NCBI RefSeq assembly: GCF_029395535.1
Contig: NZ_CP113920.1
Location: 124,001-188,000, forward strand
DNA length: 64,000 nucleotides
Direction: 5' to 3'
From: Bifidobacterium sp. ESL0732
GTDB lineage: Bacteria; Actinomycetota; Actinomycetes; Actinomycetales; Bifidobacteriaceae
Positions within the stretch are counted from its first letter, which is position 1. Every line of letters begins with the position of its first letter. Positions 54,554-64,000 of this stretch are shown here, in pieces. A program made the translations under genes and the position numbers. The notes under the pieces were generated by a model. That model saw only the letters and a list, made by a program, of their open reading frames with translations. It searched no databases and was not told the origin of the DNA.

Positions 54554-55828
54554 ATGCTCGAGGAATTTGTGGGGGCGCTGCCGGGGATGGTGGCGCCGGC
54601 GCTGCTCGTGATGACACTGAGTGTGCTACTCGGGGTCGGTGAAGGGCGCGATAGGCCGATTAGTCGACAGTGGCGGCTTTACGGGCTGCTCGTGGGGATT
54701 GGCGCGGCGCTCGTATTTACAGTGCTGCGCGTGCTGGTCATCGTCGACCGGCGTTCCGGGGTCAATTTGCCGGTGCTTATCGGCTGCGTGGTCTGTGATG
54801 TCTTGATACTTGCGATTATGGCTTGTTCGAAGGGACTTGTGCGTGACTGGCATGAGCATCCAATTCGGCTGCATGTGGCCAACGCGATTTCCGCCATCGG
54901 CATTGCCCTGACCACGTTTTTCGCTTCGCAGGACGTTTTCATGCAGCTGACCAGCTTTGTGGAGACCGGTGAATCTCCGTTTACTTCCAAGATGCTGCTG
55001 CGTGCGCTCGGCTTTGCACTGGGCATCGCGACGGCCGTTGTAGTAGCGGCTATTTTCCGTACCATGCGCACCACGGCGGTGCGTGGTAGTTTTCTTGCGG
55101 CATCGATGCTGATGCTGCTGATCTTGCTGGCCCGTCATGTGACGCAGCTGTGCTCGCTGCTGATGTCGATGATGTTTGTCGAATTCGACGGCACCGCGTT
55201 TAACGTGCTGATTCTGGCGGCGAACAATGATATGAAACTGGTCATCGCCTCGGTACTGGTCTTTATCATCCCCGTTATCGCTTCAATTGCGGCCGGTTTC
55301 CGTACTCCGCTGGCAGGTGACAACGATGCCGTGGTTCGCGAGCACAAAGCGTTCCGGAGACGCGCGAAAGCGGCTGGTGTGTGGAGCCTGATTGCGATGA
55401 TTGTGGTGACGTTTGCGCTGACCGCAGGCGTCGCCAAAGTCCATGAGCAGCCGACGCTTTCGCCGCCGGAAGGGTATTCGCAGCACAATGGCATCGCGAC
55501 CATCGCCTTCAACAAGGTGGACGATGGCCATCTGCACCGCTTCCAATACAAAGCCAAGGACGGCACGGTGATGCGCTTCATCATCATCAAGAAGAACGGC
55601 GGGTCCTTCGGCGTGGGCCTCGACGCCTGCCTGACCTGTGGCGATGCGGGCTATTACGAGAAGGACGGCAAGATCATCTGCAAGCGTTGCGAGGTGGAGA
55701 TGAACGTGGCGACCATCGGCTTCAAGGGCGGATGCAACCCGATACCGTTCCCCTACGAGGCCTCGCACGGCAAGATCACCATCCACACCTCCGACCTCGA
55801 CGCGTTGTCGAGCCATTTCAAGGAATGA
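54554..55828 (+). CDS. DUF2318 membrane protein of the iron uptake operon
   Basis: The protein has 424 residues. Eight or so membrane segments fill residues 1-300. The C-terminal 120 residues are the DUF2318 domain: ACLTCGDAGYYEKDG and ICKRCEVEMNVATIG give a CxxC-x(14)-CxxC cluster, and FKGGCNPIPFPYE follows. Homologues in other bacteria lie next to P19 and FTR1; the cysteines may bind a metal or move electrons so that iron can be reduced at the membrane. The gap before it is 559 bp because of two large inverted repeats. GAGAAA before the ATG is a weak ribosome site. Confidence 0.87.
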   Translation: MLEEFVGALPGMVAPALLVMTLSVLLGVGEGRDRPISRQWRLYGLLVGIGAALVFTVLRVLVIVDRRSGVNLPVLIGCVVCDVLILAIMACSKGLVRDWHEHPIRLHVANAISAIGIALTTFFASQDVFMQLTSFVETGESPFTSKMLLRALGFALGIATAVVVAAIFRTMRTTAVRGSFLAASMLMLLILLARHVTQLCSLLMSMMFVEFDGTAFNVLILAANNDMKLVIASVLVFIIPVIASIAAGFRTPLAGDNDAVVREHKAFRRRAKAAGVWSLIAMIVVTFALTAGVAKVHEQPTLSPPEGYSQHNGIATIAFNKVDDGHLHRFQYKAKDGTVMRFIIIKKNGGSFGVGLDACLTCGDAGYYEKDGKIICKRCEVEMNVATIGFKGGCNPIPFPYEASHGKITIHTSDLDALSSHFKE

Positions 55829-55910
55829 GGCGGACGCATGACAAACGAGATGGAAATATTCATGCGTCATGGAACGGGTACGCACAAGATGCTCAGTTGG
55901 GGAAACCCGA

Positions 55911-56085
55911 ATGGCCATTTTCTTGCAGCGACGTATGAATATGCAAGAAACCAGCCACGGAGCAGCTCTCACCGACCCTTTTCTTGCATTAGTGCGCGCG
56001 TATGCCAGAAACCGGTCACTAGGCGTCACTCAATGGCCATTTTCTTGCATCTGCTTTTGAATATGCAAGATATTGGTCATTTGAG
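55911..56085. repeat. Three-unit tandem hairpin repeat, 61-bp period (locus C)
   Basis: TTTTCTTGCA occurs at 55918, 55979 and 56040, exactly 61 bp apart each time. Each is followed about 10 nt later by the complement TATGCAAGAAA or a near match. Units 1 and 3 begin with ATGGCCA. The array lies within the iron operon, between the DUF2318 and permease genes. Confidence 0.85.
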
Positions 56086-56173
56086 TGCAGAGATATCAAT
56101 GTTTGGGATACGGCGGTTGCGCGCACAGTGTCAGTGTGCTCCGAACGTGCACGAGTTGGTGTAGGAGGTAACG

Positions 56174-57538
56174 ATGTTCCTGTTACGAATGGTGTTTCGC
56201 TCGTTTTCGCGGCAGCTCAAGCGGCGGTTGCTCATTGCGGTGACCGTGTGCCTGTCGGCCACGATTTGCGTGGCGATGCTTGGTGTCGTCTTCGACGTGG
56301 GCGACAAGCTCAACGCCGAACTGTCGACGTACGGCTCCAATATTGTCGTCAAGCCCAAAGCCGATGCGGTGGTGTCTGATTTATACAATACTGCGGACGC
56401 CGGCAATGGCGACGAAGCTGCGGATCCGACTTCGTTCCTCAAGGAATCGGACGTGCCCAGCATCAAAACGACGTTCTGGGCGTTCAACATTACCGATTTT
56501 GCGCCGGAACTCAACGTGAACGCCACGATTGACGGGCGCAATGTGCCGGTGACGGGAACGTGGTTCAACAAGAAAGTGCCATTGGCGACGGGCCAAAGTG
56601 TGGTCGCCGGAGTCAAGGGCATGCGCTCATGGTGGAAGGTCGACGGGGCTTGGGCCAAGGATGGTTCTGGGGCAACGGGCACTGGCAAGGTCGTTGCAGC
56701 GGCTGATACCAATCAAGCTACCGTCGTGCAAGGCATGATGGGCAAGGACCTGGCGAATGCCACCCATACCAAAGTCGGGCAGACCGTTACGATTTCCAAG
56801 GCGACGGCCGACGGGCAACACCGCAGCCAACGCGTGCGGATTGTCGGGATTTTCGATTCCGGCGACAACGATGCCAATGGTCTTTATATTCCTTCGTGGT
56901 CGGCGCAACGGCTTTCCGATTTGCCGGATTCCATCGACAAAATCGAGGTCAAGGCGCTCACGACCCCTGAAAACGATTTGGCGCGCAAGGCAGAGAAGGA
57001 CCCGGCGGCGCTGAGCCAGGAGGAGTGGGAGACTTGGTATTGTACGGCTTATCCGTCTTCGATCGCCTATCAGATCGAGGAGGTCATGCCAGGAGCCGTG
57101 GCCAAGCAGGTACGGCAGGTGGCGGCCTTGCAGGGCGACGTGCTGCATAAGACACAAGCGGTGATGATCCTGATGACTGCGTTGAGCCTTATCGCGGCCG
57201 CCATCGCCGTGGCCAATCTTATGGCATCGTCGATTGGCGAGCGTGGTTCGGAACTTGCGCTGCTCAAAGCCATCGGTGCCACGGACGGCGCGGTTTCGAG
57301 GCTGATGCTTACCGAAACGGCGGTGATTTCGCTGATCGGCGGGCTGGTCGGCGCTGGGCTTGGCTCCTTGCTTGCACAAGTCATCGGACATGTCGTTTTC
57401 GGTTCGGGAGTAGTGATGCGACCGATGGTGTTTGTGCTGGTGTTCGTGTTGCTGGCCGTGACCATTCTGATCGCATCGTTCTCCTCGATTCGCTCGATTC
57501 TGCATTTGCGTCCGGCGGAGGTGCTCCATGGAAGGTAA
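56174..57538 (+). CDS. FtsX/MacB-type ABC permease 1 of the iron operon
   Basis: The protein has 454 residues. One N-terminal membrane segment (LLIAVTVCLSATICVAML) is followed by an extracytoplasmic MacB-like domain of about 270 residues and three C-terminal membrane segments with the family pattern IGERGSELALLKAIGAT. This matches the permeases (Cj1661/Cj1662 type) that accompany P19 and FTR1. The transport direction and the substrate are not established in the family. GGAGG lies 6 nt upstream of the ATG. Confidence 0.87.
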   Translation: MFLLRMVFRSFSRQLKRRLLIAVTVCLSATICVAMLGVVFDVGDKLNAELSTYGSNIVVKPKADAVVSDLYNTADAGNGDEAADPTSFLKESDVPSIKTTFWAFNITDFAPELNVNATIDGRNVPVTGTWFNKKVPLATGQSVVAGVKGMRSWWKVDGAWAKDGSGATGTGKVVAAADTNQATVVQGMMGKDLANATHTKVGQTVTISKATADGQHRSQRVRIVGIFDSGDNDANGLYIPSWSAQRLSDLPDSIDKIEVKALTTPENDLARKAEKDPAALSQEEWETWYCTAYPSSIAYQIEEVMPGAVAKQVRQVAALQGDVLHKTQAVMILMTALSLIAAAIAVANLMASSIGERGSELALLKAIGATDGAVSRLMLTETAVISLIGGLVGAGLGSLLAQVIGHVVFGSGVVMRPMVFVLVFVLLAVTILIASFSSIRSILHLRPAEVLHGR

Positions 57539-58958
57539 ACATTCAATGACAAATCGACAGATGTTCTTCCGTATGCTGTTCAGCGCTGTGTTTCGGCGGC
57601 GCTCGCGGGCGTTGATGGCTGTGGTCGCTTCGCTGGTAGGCGCGGCAACGCTGTTCTGCTTGGCTGCCATCTGCGTGGCGGTGCCACAACAGATGAACGA
57701 GGAGATGCGGGCTTACGGCGCCAATCTCATTATCACTCCGACGCAACGGACTGTCGCCGGTAAGGCCGTTGACGGTTCCAAGACCGCGAATGTCGCGGAT
57801 TACGGGTTCAATCAGAAAACCGTGACGGCGCTGAACGAGACGGTCAAAGACGCCGGTTCTGAACGCTCGGCTTCGTATCGGTACGAAAACACGCGTATCA
57901 ACTCGTTGCCGTTCGTGGTGGCGGGCATTGATCCGCACGATGTGAAGGCGCTCAACCATCACTGGAGCGTCGAGGGCAAGTGGCCATCGAACGGCGGGGT
58001 GATGCTCGGACGTGACGCGGCGACGAAGCTCGACGCCAAAATCGGCTCGGTTATCACCATCAAATACAGCCCCGGTAAAAGCGTGGCTACCACGACTGGC
58101 GGAAGCGCAGAATCGGGCCAATCCTCGGGATCTACAGGCGGCAATTCTTCCGGACATGACATGTCGAATATGAAAGGCATGAAAATGTCTGCCACGGGTT
58201 CCGGTTCCGTCAATCTTGCGGAATGGAAATCGCCTGAAAAGACTAGCGCAGAGAATGCCGATAATCGTTCCGGTTCTGTTCACCTGGCCGAGTGGAAGCC
58301 CACCGCTCCCAACGCAGGCGGCATGGAATTCCGCGTGGACGGCATCGTCGACACCGGCGGCAGCGAAGACGATATGGTCTACGCCAACAACCTCGACGTT
58401 GATAAGCTCACCGGCTTTGAGCGTGGGGCGGATGTGGTCGAATTCTCGGTCGATACGTCGGATGCGGGTCTGAGCAGTCTCGTAGGCAGTGTCAACAAGA
58501 CGGCCTCGCTCAACGCCAAGGCACAGAAGGTCACGAAAATCACTTCGTCCAACGTCCACATCATCACGATGCTGCAGACCTTGTTCTGGATCGTGACGGT
58601 TGTTGTGCTCGTGCTGACGCTCGTCGGCGTCGGGACCACGATTTCGTCCATCGTCTCTCAGCGTCGCAATGAAATCGGCCTGCGCAAGGCGCTTGGAGCT
58701 TCATCGCGGAACATAGCGGTGGAATTCACCGTTGAAGCGGCACTTTACGGGCTGATTGGTGGATTATTCGGCACAGCTATCGGCTATGTGCTCGCGCGCG
58801 CGTTGAGCGCTTCCGTTTTCGGGCAGAAGCTTTCTCTCAACTGGCCGTTGGCGCTCGCCTCCGTGCTGGTCAGCATGCTGGTCGCGGTGCTCGCCTCGTT
58901 GCCGCCGGTGCGCAACGCGGTGCGGATCGATCCGGCCGTCGTGCTGCAGGAAGAATGA
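57528..58958 (+). CDS. FtsX/MacB-type ABC permease 2 with Met/His-rich insert
   Basis: The protein has 476 residues with one N-terminal and three C-terminal membrane segments. QRRNEIGLRKALGASSRNIAVEF marks the FtsX core. The large external domain carries an insert near residues 195-265 with HDMSNMKGMKMS, and two copies of a GSVxLAEWK motif on either side of it. Met and His clusters of this kind often bind copper or iron. The start overlaps the first permease gene by 11 bp and has GGAGG 6 nt upstream; ATG 57546 is an alternative. The two permeases probably form a heterodimer. Confidence 0.87.
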   Translation: MEGKHSMTNRQMFFRMLFSAVFRRRSRALMAVVASLVGAATLFCLAAICVAVPQQMNEEMRAYGANLIITPTQRTVAGKAVDGSKTANVADYGFNQKTVTALNETVKDAGSERSASYRYENTRINSLPFVVAGIDPHDVKALNHHWSVEGKWPSNGGVMLGRDAATKLDAKIGSVITIKYSPGKSVATTTGGSAESGQSSGSTGGNSSGHDMSNMKGMKMSATGSGSVNLAEWKSPEKTSAENADNRSGSVHLAEWKPTAPNAGGMEFRVDGIVDTGGSEDDMVYANNLDVDKLTGFERGADVVEFSVDTSDAGLSSLVGSVNKTASLNAKAQKVTKITSSNVHIITMLQTLFWIVTVVVLVLTLVGVGTTISSIVSQRRNEIGLRKALGASSRNIAVEFTVEAALYGLIGGLFGTAIGYVLARALSASVFGQKLSLNWPLALASVLVSMLVAVLASLPPVRNAVRIDPAVVLQEE

Positions 58959-59014
58959 CGAAAGTCCTGCCGAAATAAACGTAACAGTGTAAGAAACTAT
59001 CGAAAGGAGTGGCT

Positions 59015-59800
59015 ATGCTGCTCGAACTTGATCATATTTCGAAGATCTACGGCGACCTTCACGCGGTGGACGACCTCAGCCTCACCGTGCCGGCGGGGCA
59101 GTGGCTCGCGGTCGTCGGCTCGTCCGGGTCTGGCAAGACCACGCTGATGAACATCATCGGCTGTATGGATTCGCCATCCAAGGGCTCGGTGACGCTTGAG
59201 GGCCGCGAACTCAACGATTTGAACGCGACTCAGTTGGCCGACGTGCGCAAGAACGTCATCGGCCTGGTCTTCCAGAAGTTCTATCTCGTGCCGCATCTGA
59301 CGGCTGTCGAAAACGTGATGGTGGCACAGTACTACCATTCTGTGGTCGATGAGAAAGAGGCGCTCGAGGCGCTCGACCATGTTGGGCTGAAAGACCGTGC
59401 AAAGCACTTGCCGAGCGAACTTTCCGGCGGTGAGCAGCAGCGTGTGTGCATCGCTCGTGCGCTTATCAACCACCCCAAACTGATCTTGGCCGACGAACCG
59501 ACTGGCAATCTGGACGAGAAGAACGAGAAGATTGTGCTCGACCTCTTCCGCGAGCTGCACGAGCAGGGCACGACCATCATCGTCGTGACGCACGATGCGT
59601 TGGTCGCTTCGTGCGCACAGCGCGAGATCATGCTCAACCACGGCGTCTTGGTCGGCGAACAGTGGAACGATGACAAGGCGCGAGAGGTTTACGAAGCGGA
59701 AGGCGGCAAACCTGCCTCCACTGGTGCCCAGGTCGAGGGCGCCCAGCAGGGCGATGCCCCAATCTCGTTCGCCAATCCGACGAAAGCCGCCAAAGTCTAG
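59015..59800 (+). CDS. ABC ATPase of the MacB/LolD type, iron operon
   Basis: The protein has 261 residues. Walker A is GSSGSGKTT, the Q-loop is in GLVFQKFYLVPHLT, the signature is LSGGEQQRVCIARA, Walker B is LILADEPTGNLDEK and the switch His is in VVTHDA. The LolD/MacB-like pattern fits the two FtsX permeases directly upstream. AAAGGAG lies 5 nt before ATG 59015. A polar tail of about 30 residues follows the domain. The operon ends here; the thioredoxin-like genes that close the Campylobacter operon are not present. Confidence 0.92.
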   Translation: MLLELDHISKIYGDLHAVDDLSLTVPAGQWLAVVGSSGSGKTTLMNIIGCMDSPSKGSVTLEGRELNDLNATQLADVRKNVIGLVFQKFYLVPHLTAVENVMVAQYYHSVVDEKEALEALDHVGLKDRAKHLPSELSGGEQQRVCIARALINHPKLILADEPTGNLDEKNEKIVLDLFRELHEQGTTIIVVTHDALVASCAQREIMLNHGVLVGEQWNDDKAREVYEAEGGKPASTGAQVEGAQQGDAPISFANPTKAAKV

Positions 59801-59829
59801 GGATAGCTGGCGGGAATGGTTCAATTTTG

Positions 59830-59883
59830 AAGGCATGTGGATTGCAATTATCGAATTCAATAGTTGCAACTCGCATGCCTTTT
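59830..59883. terminator. Bidirectional terminator after the iron operon
   Basis: AAGGCATG pairs with CATGCCTT, and inner parts TTGCAA and GAATTC pair as well, so most of the 50 nt is palindromic. TTTT follows on the plus strand, TTTTGAA on the left side. Confidence 0.75.
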
Positions 59884-59936
59884 CGCATATCATCAAGCGG
59901 ATATGGTTCCACAGATTTTACCGGCGAATTGCGTTA

Positions 59937-62513
59937 TTAAATCAGCTTGGTGCGTTCCAATTGGCCGGAGAACCAGGTGTTGAATTTTGAGGGCTTCGGC
60001 ATGATGAGGCCAATGACGAGCATGACCGCAGCATAGACGAGGACAATGCCCATCTGAATCCAGAAATCGTTCTGGTAGATGCCGGCGATGGCGGCGCGTG
60101 CGGCTTGGATGGAGTGGGTGGCCGGCAGGAACGGGTTGATGACCTGGACGAATTTCGGCAGTACCTGCAGTGGATAGGTGCCGGAGGAACCGGAAATCTG
60201 CATGACAAGAATGATAACCGTCAGGGCTTTGCCGATGGTGCCGAAGCAGGCCACGAGCGTATAAATCACGAACGCATAAACCAAGCCGGAAACCCAGCCG
60301 GCGAGCATGAACAGCATCGGGTGGACGGCATGGACCCGCAGGAAAAGCAGTGTTCCGGCGCAGGAGAATGTACTCTGCAGCAGCGAGATGAACGCAAAGA
60401 TGCCGAAACGGCCGAGGAAGAGTTGGTAGGGCTTTGGCGCGCTGAAAAGACCGTCAGCATTCTCAATGGAGGCGGATTCGCTATCTGGTGAAGCAGATTG
60501 TTCTGCGGTGGCCTCGACGGTAGCTATACGTTGTGTGTCGTTGGTATCAGCATCGGTATCGACCTTGGGGGAATCCATACGTTGCGTGATGGTGCCGTCA
60601 GCGGCAACCGGGGAATCGAAAACCAAGGTGTCCTCATTGTCTCGAGTAACCGCCCTTGTTGCTGAAGTGTTTATCGCAGTGCTGTCATTGCCGTTTCTGT
60701 CCGATGGGCCCGCGTTGATACCGGTGATTGGAGCTGCGTTTGCACTGTTTATTGAAGCGGCAAGGCCAGTTGCTTTGGCTTGATTTGCGGGTTTGTATTC
60801 CCGCTGATGCCGACGTTTGCGCAGCCGGCCCCACCCGAAGCCGGAATCTGAGCCCGCTTCTGCCAGCTTGCGCCGTGTTTCATGTGAAACGTCGGTTTTG
60901 ATGATCAGCGCAATCAGCAGCGAACCGACCCAAAGCGGAATGAACGTGTAGAACGGGGTTAGCGATGTGCCGAAATTCTCGACAGGGAACACGGCGTTGC
61001 GTTTGAGTGCAACGGGCGCGGCGAGGGCTGCAGCGAGCTTGTCAGGGTCACCGGAAAGCAGCTTTTTGACCTTGGCCATGTCGCCGCTGTTGAGTGCTTC
61101 GGTCAGTTGCTGGCTGAACGTGGTCAGCTTGCCGCTGGCGTCCGAAAGCGTGGTTGACGTATCGTTGAGCATCGTGCGCGCCTGCTTGAGTTTGTCGCTG
61201 GCCTGTTTGGCGGTGTCGTTGAGCGCCGACACGCTATCGTTGAGATCGGCGGCGCCGGCTCCTAAAGTGCCGGAAACGGACGAAAGCGACGAAGTGATAC
61301 TGGTGATTTGTGGTTTTAGCGTTTCGGAAAGATTGGTGCTGAGCCCGTCAATGGCCGCTTTCGACTGGCTGGCAAGGCTGACGATTTGCTTGCGTTGCTG
61401 GGTCGCGTCGCCGGTTTTGGCGTCAAGATCGTTGGCCGAAGTGTTCAGCGCGGTTTGCAATTCTTTTTGGCGCGCGATGATGTTGTCGAGGGTGGCAAGC
61501 GTATCGGAAGGTGTTGAAGGAAGCGTCGCCAACGTATCTCGGATTTCCTGATATTGCGTCGCTTGGTCGCCGATAAGGTCGGCCTGTTTGCGCATCGTGG
61601 CCGAGACGTCGGCAGAGGATTTGCCGGCGCTGTCAAAGGCGTTGTCGATGTCTGTGCCGATGGCACCGTTGCTTGTACTGCTGGCGCTGAGCGCCTGAGA
61701 GAGCGCCGAAGTTGCTGTATTGAGTGCTCCTGAAACGTCTTTGACACCCCCGCCGGCTTTGTTGAGCTGTTTGAGCGACTTGTTGCTGTCCTTCGAGGCA
61801 TTGTTGAGCAATGTTGCGGAGCTCGAAAGCAGGGTTTGGGAGATGTCGATCAAGCTGGCGTAGGCATCCACGTTGATGGCGGAATCGTTGAGCTGGCTGG
61901 CCAGGTCGTTGATGTTGCCGTTAAATGTGGTCAGGCGTCCGCGGGCATCGGCCGAATCGAGTTGCTTGGAAAGGCCGTTCGCCACGCTCAGCGCGGTGCC
62001 GGTGATGGTGCGCGCGAACGTCTCGTTGACTTCTTTGGAAATCTGGTCCGCGCCTTGACCGGTGACCTTCGACGCGACGGCGTTCTTTTTCTCGTTGGTG
62101 TAATACTCAAGCGTGGCGTGCTTGGCGTCTGAGGAGAAGAAGGTCATCATATTGCGGCTGAAATCCTTGGGAATGATGACCGCAGCGTAGTAGGTGCCCG
62201 CTTTGGTGCCTTCCAATGCTTTCTCTTTGGTCGTAAAGGTCCAGTCGAGCTGGCTGTTGGCGCGCAGCTGGCCGATGACTTGGTCGCCGAGTTTCATTTT
62301 TACCGGCATAAGGTCACTGGAATAGCCAACGTCCTCGCTCGCGACGGCGAATTTGAGGTTTTTGGTATTGCCGAACGGGTCCCAGCTTGCGGTGACATTG
62401 AACCACGTGAACAGCGCGGGAATGACGACGAGTCCCATGAGAATGATGATTGAGATGATGTTGCTGGTGATTCGCCGTATGTCACCGGTGAACAGTTTCC
62501 ATATCGTTTTCAT
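59937..62513 (-). CDS. YhgE/Pip-family membrane protein 1
   Basis: The protein has 858 residues. One N-terminal membrane helix (IISIIILMGLVVIPALFTWF) is followed by an external domain of about 500 residues, mostly Ala/Ser/Asp/Leu-rich coiled segments, then five C-terminal membrane segments, with GSSGTYPLQVLPKFVQVINPFLPATHSIQAAR typical of the ABC-2-like YhgE domain. An inserted polar loop of about 150 residues lies between the first two C-terminal helices. Family members include the phage infection protein of lactococci; some are linked to secretion of WXG-type proteins. Its start overlaps the stop of the upstream gene by ATGA, so both are probably co-translated. Confidence 0.85.
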   Translation of the reverse strand: MKTIWKLFTGDIRRITSNIISIIILMGLVVIPALFTWFNVTASWDPFGNTKNLKFAVASEDVGYSSDLMPVKMKLGDQVIGQLRANSQLDWTFTTKEKALEGTKAGTYYAAVIIPKDFSRNMMTFFSSDAKHATLEYYTNEKKNAVASKVTGQGADQISKEVNETFARTITGTALSVANGLSKQLDSADARGRLTTFNGNINDLASQLNDSAINVDAYASLIDISQTLLSSSATLLNNASKDSNKSLKQLNKAGGGVKDVSGALNTATSALSQALSASSTSNGAIGTDIDNAFDSAGKSSADVSATMRKQADLIGDQATQYQEIRDTLATLPSTPSDTLATLDNIIARQKELQTALNTSANDLDAKTGDATQQRKQIVSLASQSKAAIDGLSTNLSETLKPQITSITSSLSSVSGTLGAGAADLNDSVSALNDTAKQASDKLKQARTMLNDTSTTLSDASGKLTTFSQQLTEALNSGDMAKVKKLLSGDPDKLAAALAAPVALKRNAVFPVENFGTSLTPFYTFIPLWVGSLLIALIIKTDVSHETRRKLAEAGSDSGFGWGRLRKRRHQREYKPANQAKATGLAASINSANAAPITGINAGPSDRNGNDSTAINTSATRAVTRDNEDTLVFDSPVAADGTITQRMDSPKVDTDADTNDTQRIATVEATAEQSASPDSESASIENADGLFSAPKPYQLFLGRFGIFAFISLLQSTFSCAGTLLFLRVHAVHPMLFMLAGWVSGLVYAFVIYTLVACFGTIGKALTVIILVMQISGSSGTYPLQVLPKFVQVINPFLPATHSIQAARAAIAGIYQNDFWIQMGIVLVYAAVMLVIGLIMPKPSKFNTWFSGQLERTKLI

Positions 62514-64000
62514 CGCTGGTCGCCTCCTTCCCCGTTATTTCCAGACAATGGTGCTTTGATTTTTGCCTTCGTGCGTGGCCGTTGACGTTCATATAGCAAG
62601 GTTCGTACAGCGTCATCCTCGAGATTGCCGAGACGCACCTGCCGGGCGAGGCTGTCTCGAATCGACTCGACGCTGACCAGGAAAATAATGGTGACGAGGA
62701 ACCAGATGACCCACGCCGCCAGCGCGACCACCTTAGTGCCGGTGGTCAGCGAGAAGGTGATGGCCATACCCGCCGGAATGGCGATGCCGAAAGCCAGCGC
62801 CCCGCGCATGAGCTTCGGATAGAGCAAGGCGAATTTCCGTGCGCGTTCCTCGATGCCCGCACGATATTCCTCTTTATTGGTCAGCATGCTCAGGGCTTGC
62901 GAAATCGGATATTCGTGGGTTTTATGCGATGCCGGTTCACTGGTGATGATGTCACTGGCCTTGAGTTGGCGGTCGACCAGGCGCTGCAGGTTGCCCATAT
63001 GCGGCTTGACTGCAAGTCCTAAAATAAAGAACAAAACCGCGAAAATCATCAAACGACCCATGTTGACGAACCAGTCGGCGCGGTAGAAGCCCGCAATGGT
63101 CTCGCGCAACGCGTTGATGGAGTAAGTGAACGGGAAGTAGGGGTACATGTCGCGAAAGAATTTCGGCATCATTTCGATGGGGTACATCCCGGAAGACCCC
63201 GGAATCTGAACAATGACCAGCGCCACACACAGTGCCTTGCCAACGTGCAGGAACGAGGTCGAAAGCGCGTAGGTGATGCTGACGTAGACCATCGAGGCGA
63301 GCATTGCGGTAATGATGAAAATCGGTACGTTGTAACATTGCACGCCAATGAGCAACTCGCCGAGAACGGTGACAATGGCTTGCAGTGAGGCGATCAGCGC
63401 GAAAAGAATCCAGCGTCCCCAATAGCGCTGGCCGGGTGTGGGTTCGTTTTCCAATCCCTCGTCGTCCACCTCCAGCTTCATCAGCACCACCAACATGAAC
63501 GCGCCAACCCACAGCGTCAGGTTCGTGAACAGCGGTGCCATTCCGGAACCGTAGGTGCTCACGGGATACACGACTTTCGTGTCGAGAACGGTGGGTGAGA
63601 GCATGAAATCCGCGATTTTGGCGGCATCGAGCTGGCCGCCGTTGCCCAGTGATTGTGCCAGAATCCCTGAGCTTCCAAGTGTGGAAGAGCTGGAAAGCGC
63701 TGTGATATCGGTAGTGATTGTCGCCAGGTGACCTTGCAGATTTGCCAGACCTTTGTCGGTGCCGGCAAGCGCTTTGACCGCGGCGGCAGCGGCTTGGTCG
63801 AGTTGATTCAGGACAATTGTTGATTGCGTTATCAAAGAACCCTGCGAAGCAAGATTGGCCGAAGATGTCGCGGCGACCGTCGAGAGGCCGTTGAGACCAT
63901 TGTTCAGCTGCGGTAGCGCGCCTGTCGTAATGGTCTTCCGAGCGCTCGCGGCATTGCCGAGCGCCGATTGCGTGGAAATATTGATGCCGTTGGCCGCGGA
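62510..64000 (-). CDS. YhgE/Pip-family membrane protein 2 (cut by window end)
   Basis: The frame is open to the right edge, so the N-terminus is missing. The 496 residues present show a coiled Ala/Ser/Leu-rich part, then five membrane segments with PGSSGMYPIEMMPKFFRDMYPYFPFTYSINALRETIAGFY, and a further hydrophobic pair near the C-terminus with a basic tail. It is related to the neighbouring gene at the same motif but longer beyond it. The two overlap by ATGA, suggesting a two-component membrane complex. Confidence 0.85.
   Translation of the reverse strand, partial: SAANGINISTQSALGNAASARKTITTGALPQLNNGLNGLSTVAATSSANLASQGSLITQSTIVLNQLDQAAAAAVKALAGTDKGLANLQGHLATITTDITALSSSSTLGSSGILAQSLGNGGQLDAAKIADFMLSPTVLDTKVVYPVSTYGSGMAPLFTNLTLWVGAFMLVVLMKLEVDDEGLENEPTPGQRYWGRWILFALIASLQAIVTVLGELLIGVQCYNVPIFIITAMLASMVYVSITYALSTSFLHVGKALCVALVIVQIPGSSGMYPIEMMPKFFRDMYPYFPFTYSINALRETIAGFYRADWFVNMGRLMIFAVLFFILGLAVKPHMGNLQRLVDRQLKASDIITSEPASHKTHEYPISQALSMLTNKEEYRAGIEERARKFALLYPKLMRGALAFGIAIPAGMAITFSLTTGTKVVALAAWVIWFLVTIIFLVSVESIRDSLARQVRLGNLEDDAVRTLLYERQRPRTKAKIKAPLSGNNGEGGDQR

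Overview
The window is chromosomal DNA from a high-G+C actinobacterium of the family Bifidobacteriaceae, most probably Bifidobacterium. Two full rRNA operons carry a Bifidobacterium-like 16S sequence. The protein set also fits: a GH3 glycosidase, an MsmK-type sugar ATPase, an OtsA-OtsB fusion, DUF4032, tandem YhgE/Pip proteins and sortase-type wall proteins. No species is assigned. No tRNA gene was recognised.

Layout. 1-1.4 kb: the 3' end of a GH3 glycosidase coupled to a GtrA-like membrane protein. 1.4-4.1 kb (minus): a winged-helix gene remnant, then an operon of LytTR response regulator, a small tandem-repeat ORF and a GHKL histidine kinase, joined by ATGA overlaps. 4.5-9.5 kb: a FIVAR-type wall protein, an AbgB-like M20 hydrolase and a TcyP-like cystine symporter. 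9.5-12.8 kb: an AT-rich stretch with three paralogous phage-repressor-like HTH genes, each preceded by the same 13-bp motif. 12.8-33.1 kb: mostly housekeeping genes (msmK, DUF4032, rlmB, dcd, alpha/beta hydrolase, Na+/H+ antiporter, tadA, TauE, asnB, otsAB, ilvA, flavin/PLP-type oxidase, sir2), a candidate sRNA with a C/U-rich tract, and many structured intergenic repeats.

33.6-49.9 kb: two nearly identical rrn operons in the same orientation form a 5.58-kb direct repeat. Between them lies a 5-kb accessory segment with a GNAT acetyltransferase, a broken YoeB-type toxin and an McrBC restriction system. 50.1-51.1 kb: a coupled membrane protein and winged-helix regulator. 51.4-59.8 kb: a complete FTR1-P19-DUF2318-permease-permease-ATPase iron uptake operon, the same order as the p19 operon of Campylobacter. 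59.9-64 kb: two coupled YhgE/Pip membrane proteins, the second cut by the window end.

The most unusual signal is in the spacers. Four unrelated intergenic loci (14.0, 17.2, 23.8 and 55.9 kb) carry tandem hairpins with the same 61-bp period but different arm sequences. A second repeat family (core GTTAAGCGnGAAGCCC) forms an array beside the antiporter gene and recurs at 54.1 kb inside a 26-bp inverted repeat. Several genes have a -10 hexamer 6-7 nt before the start codon, which suggests leaderless mRNAs.
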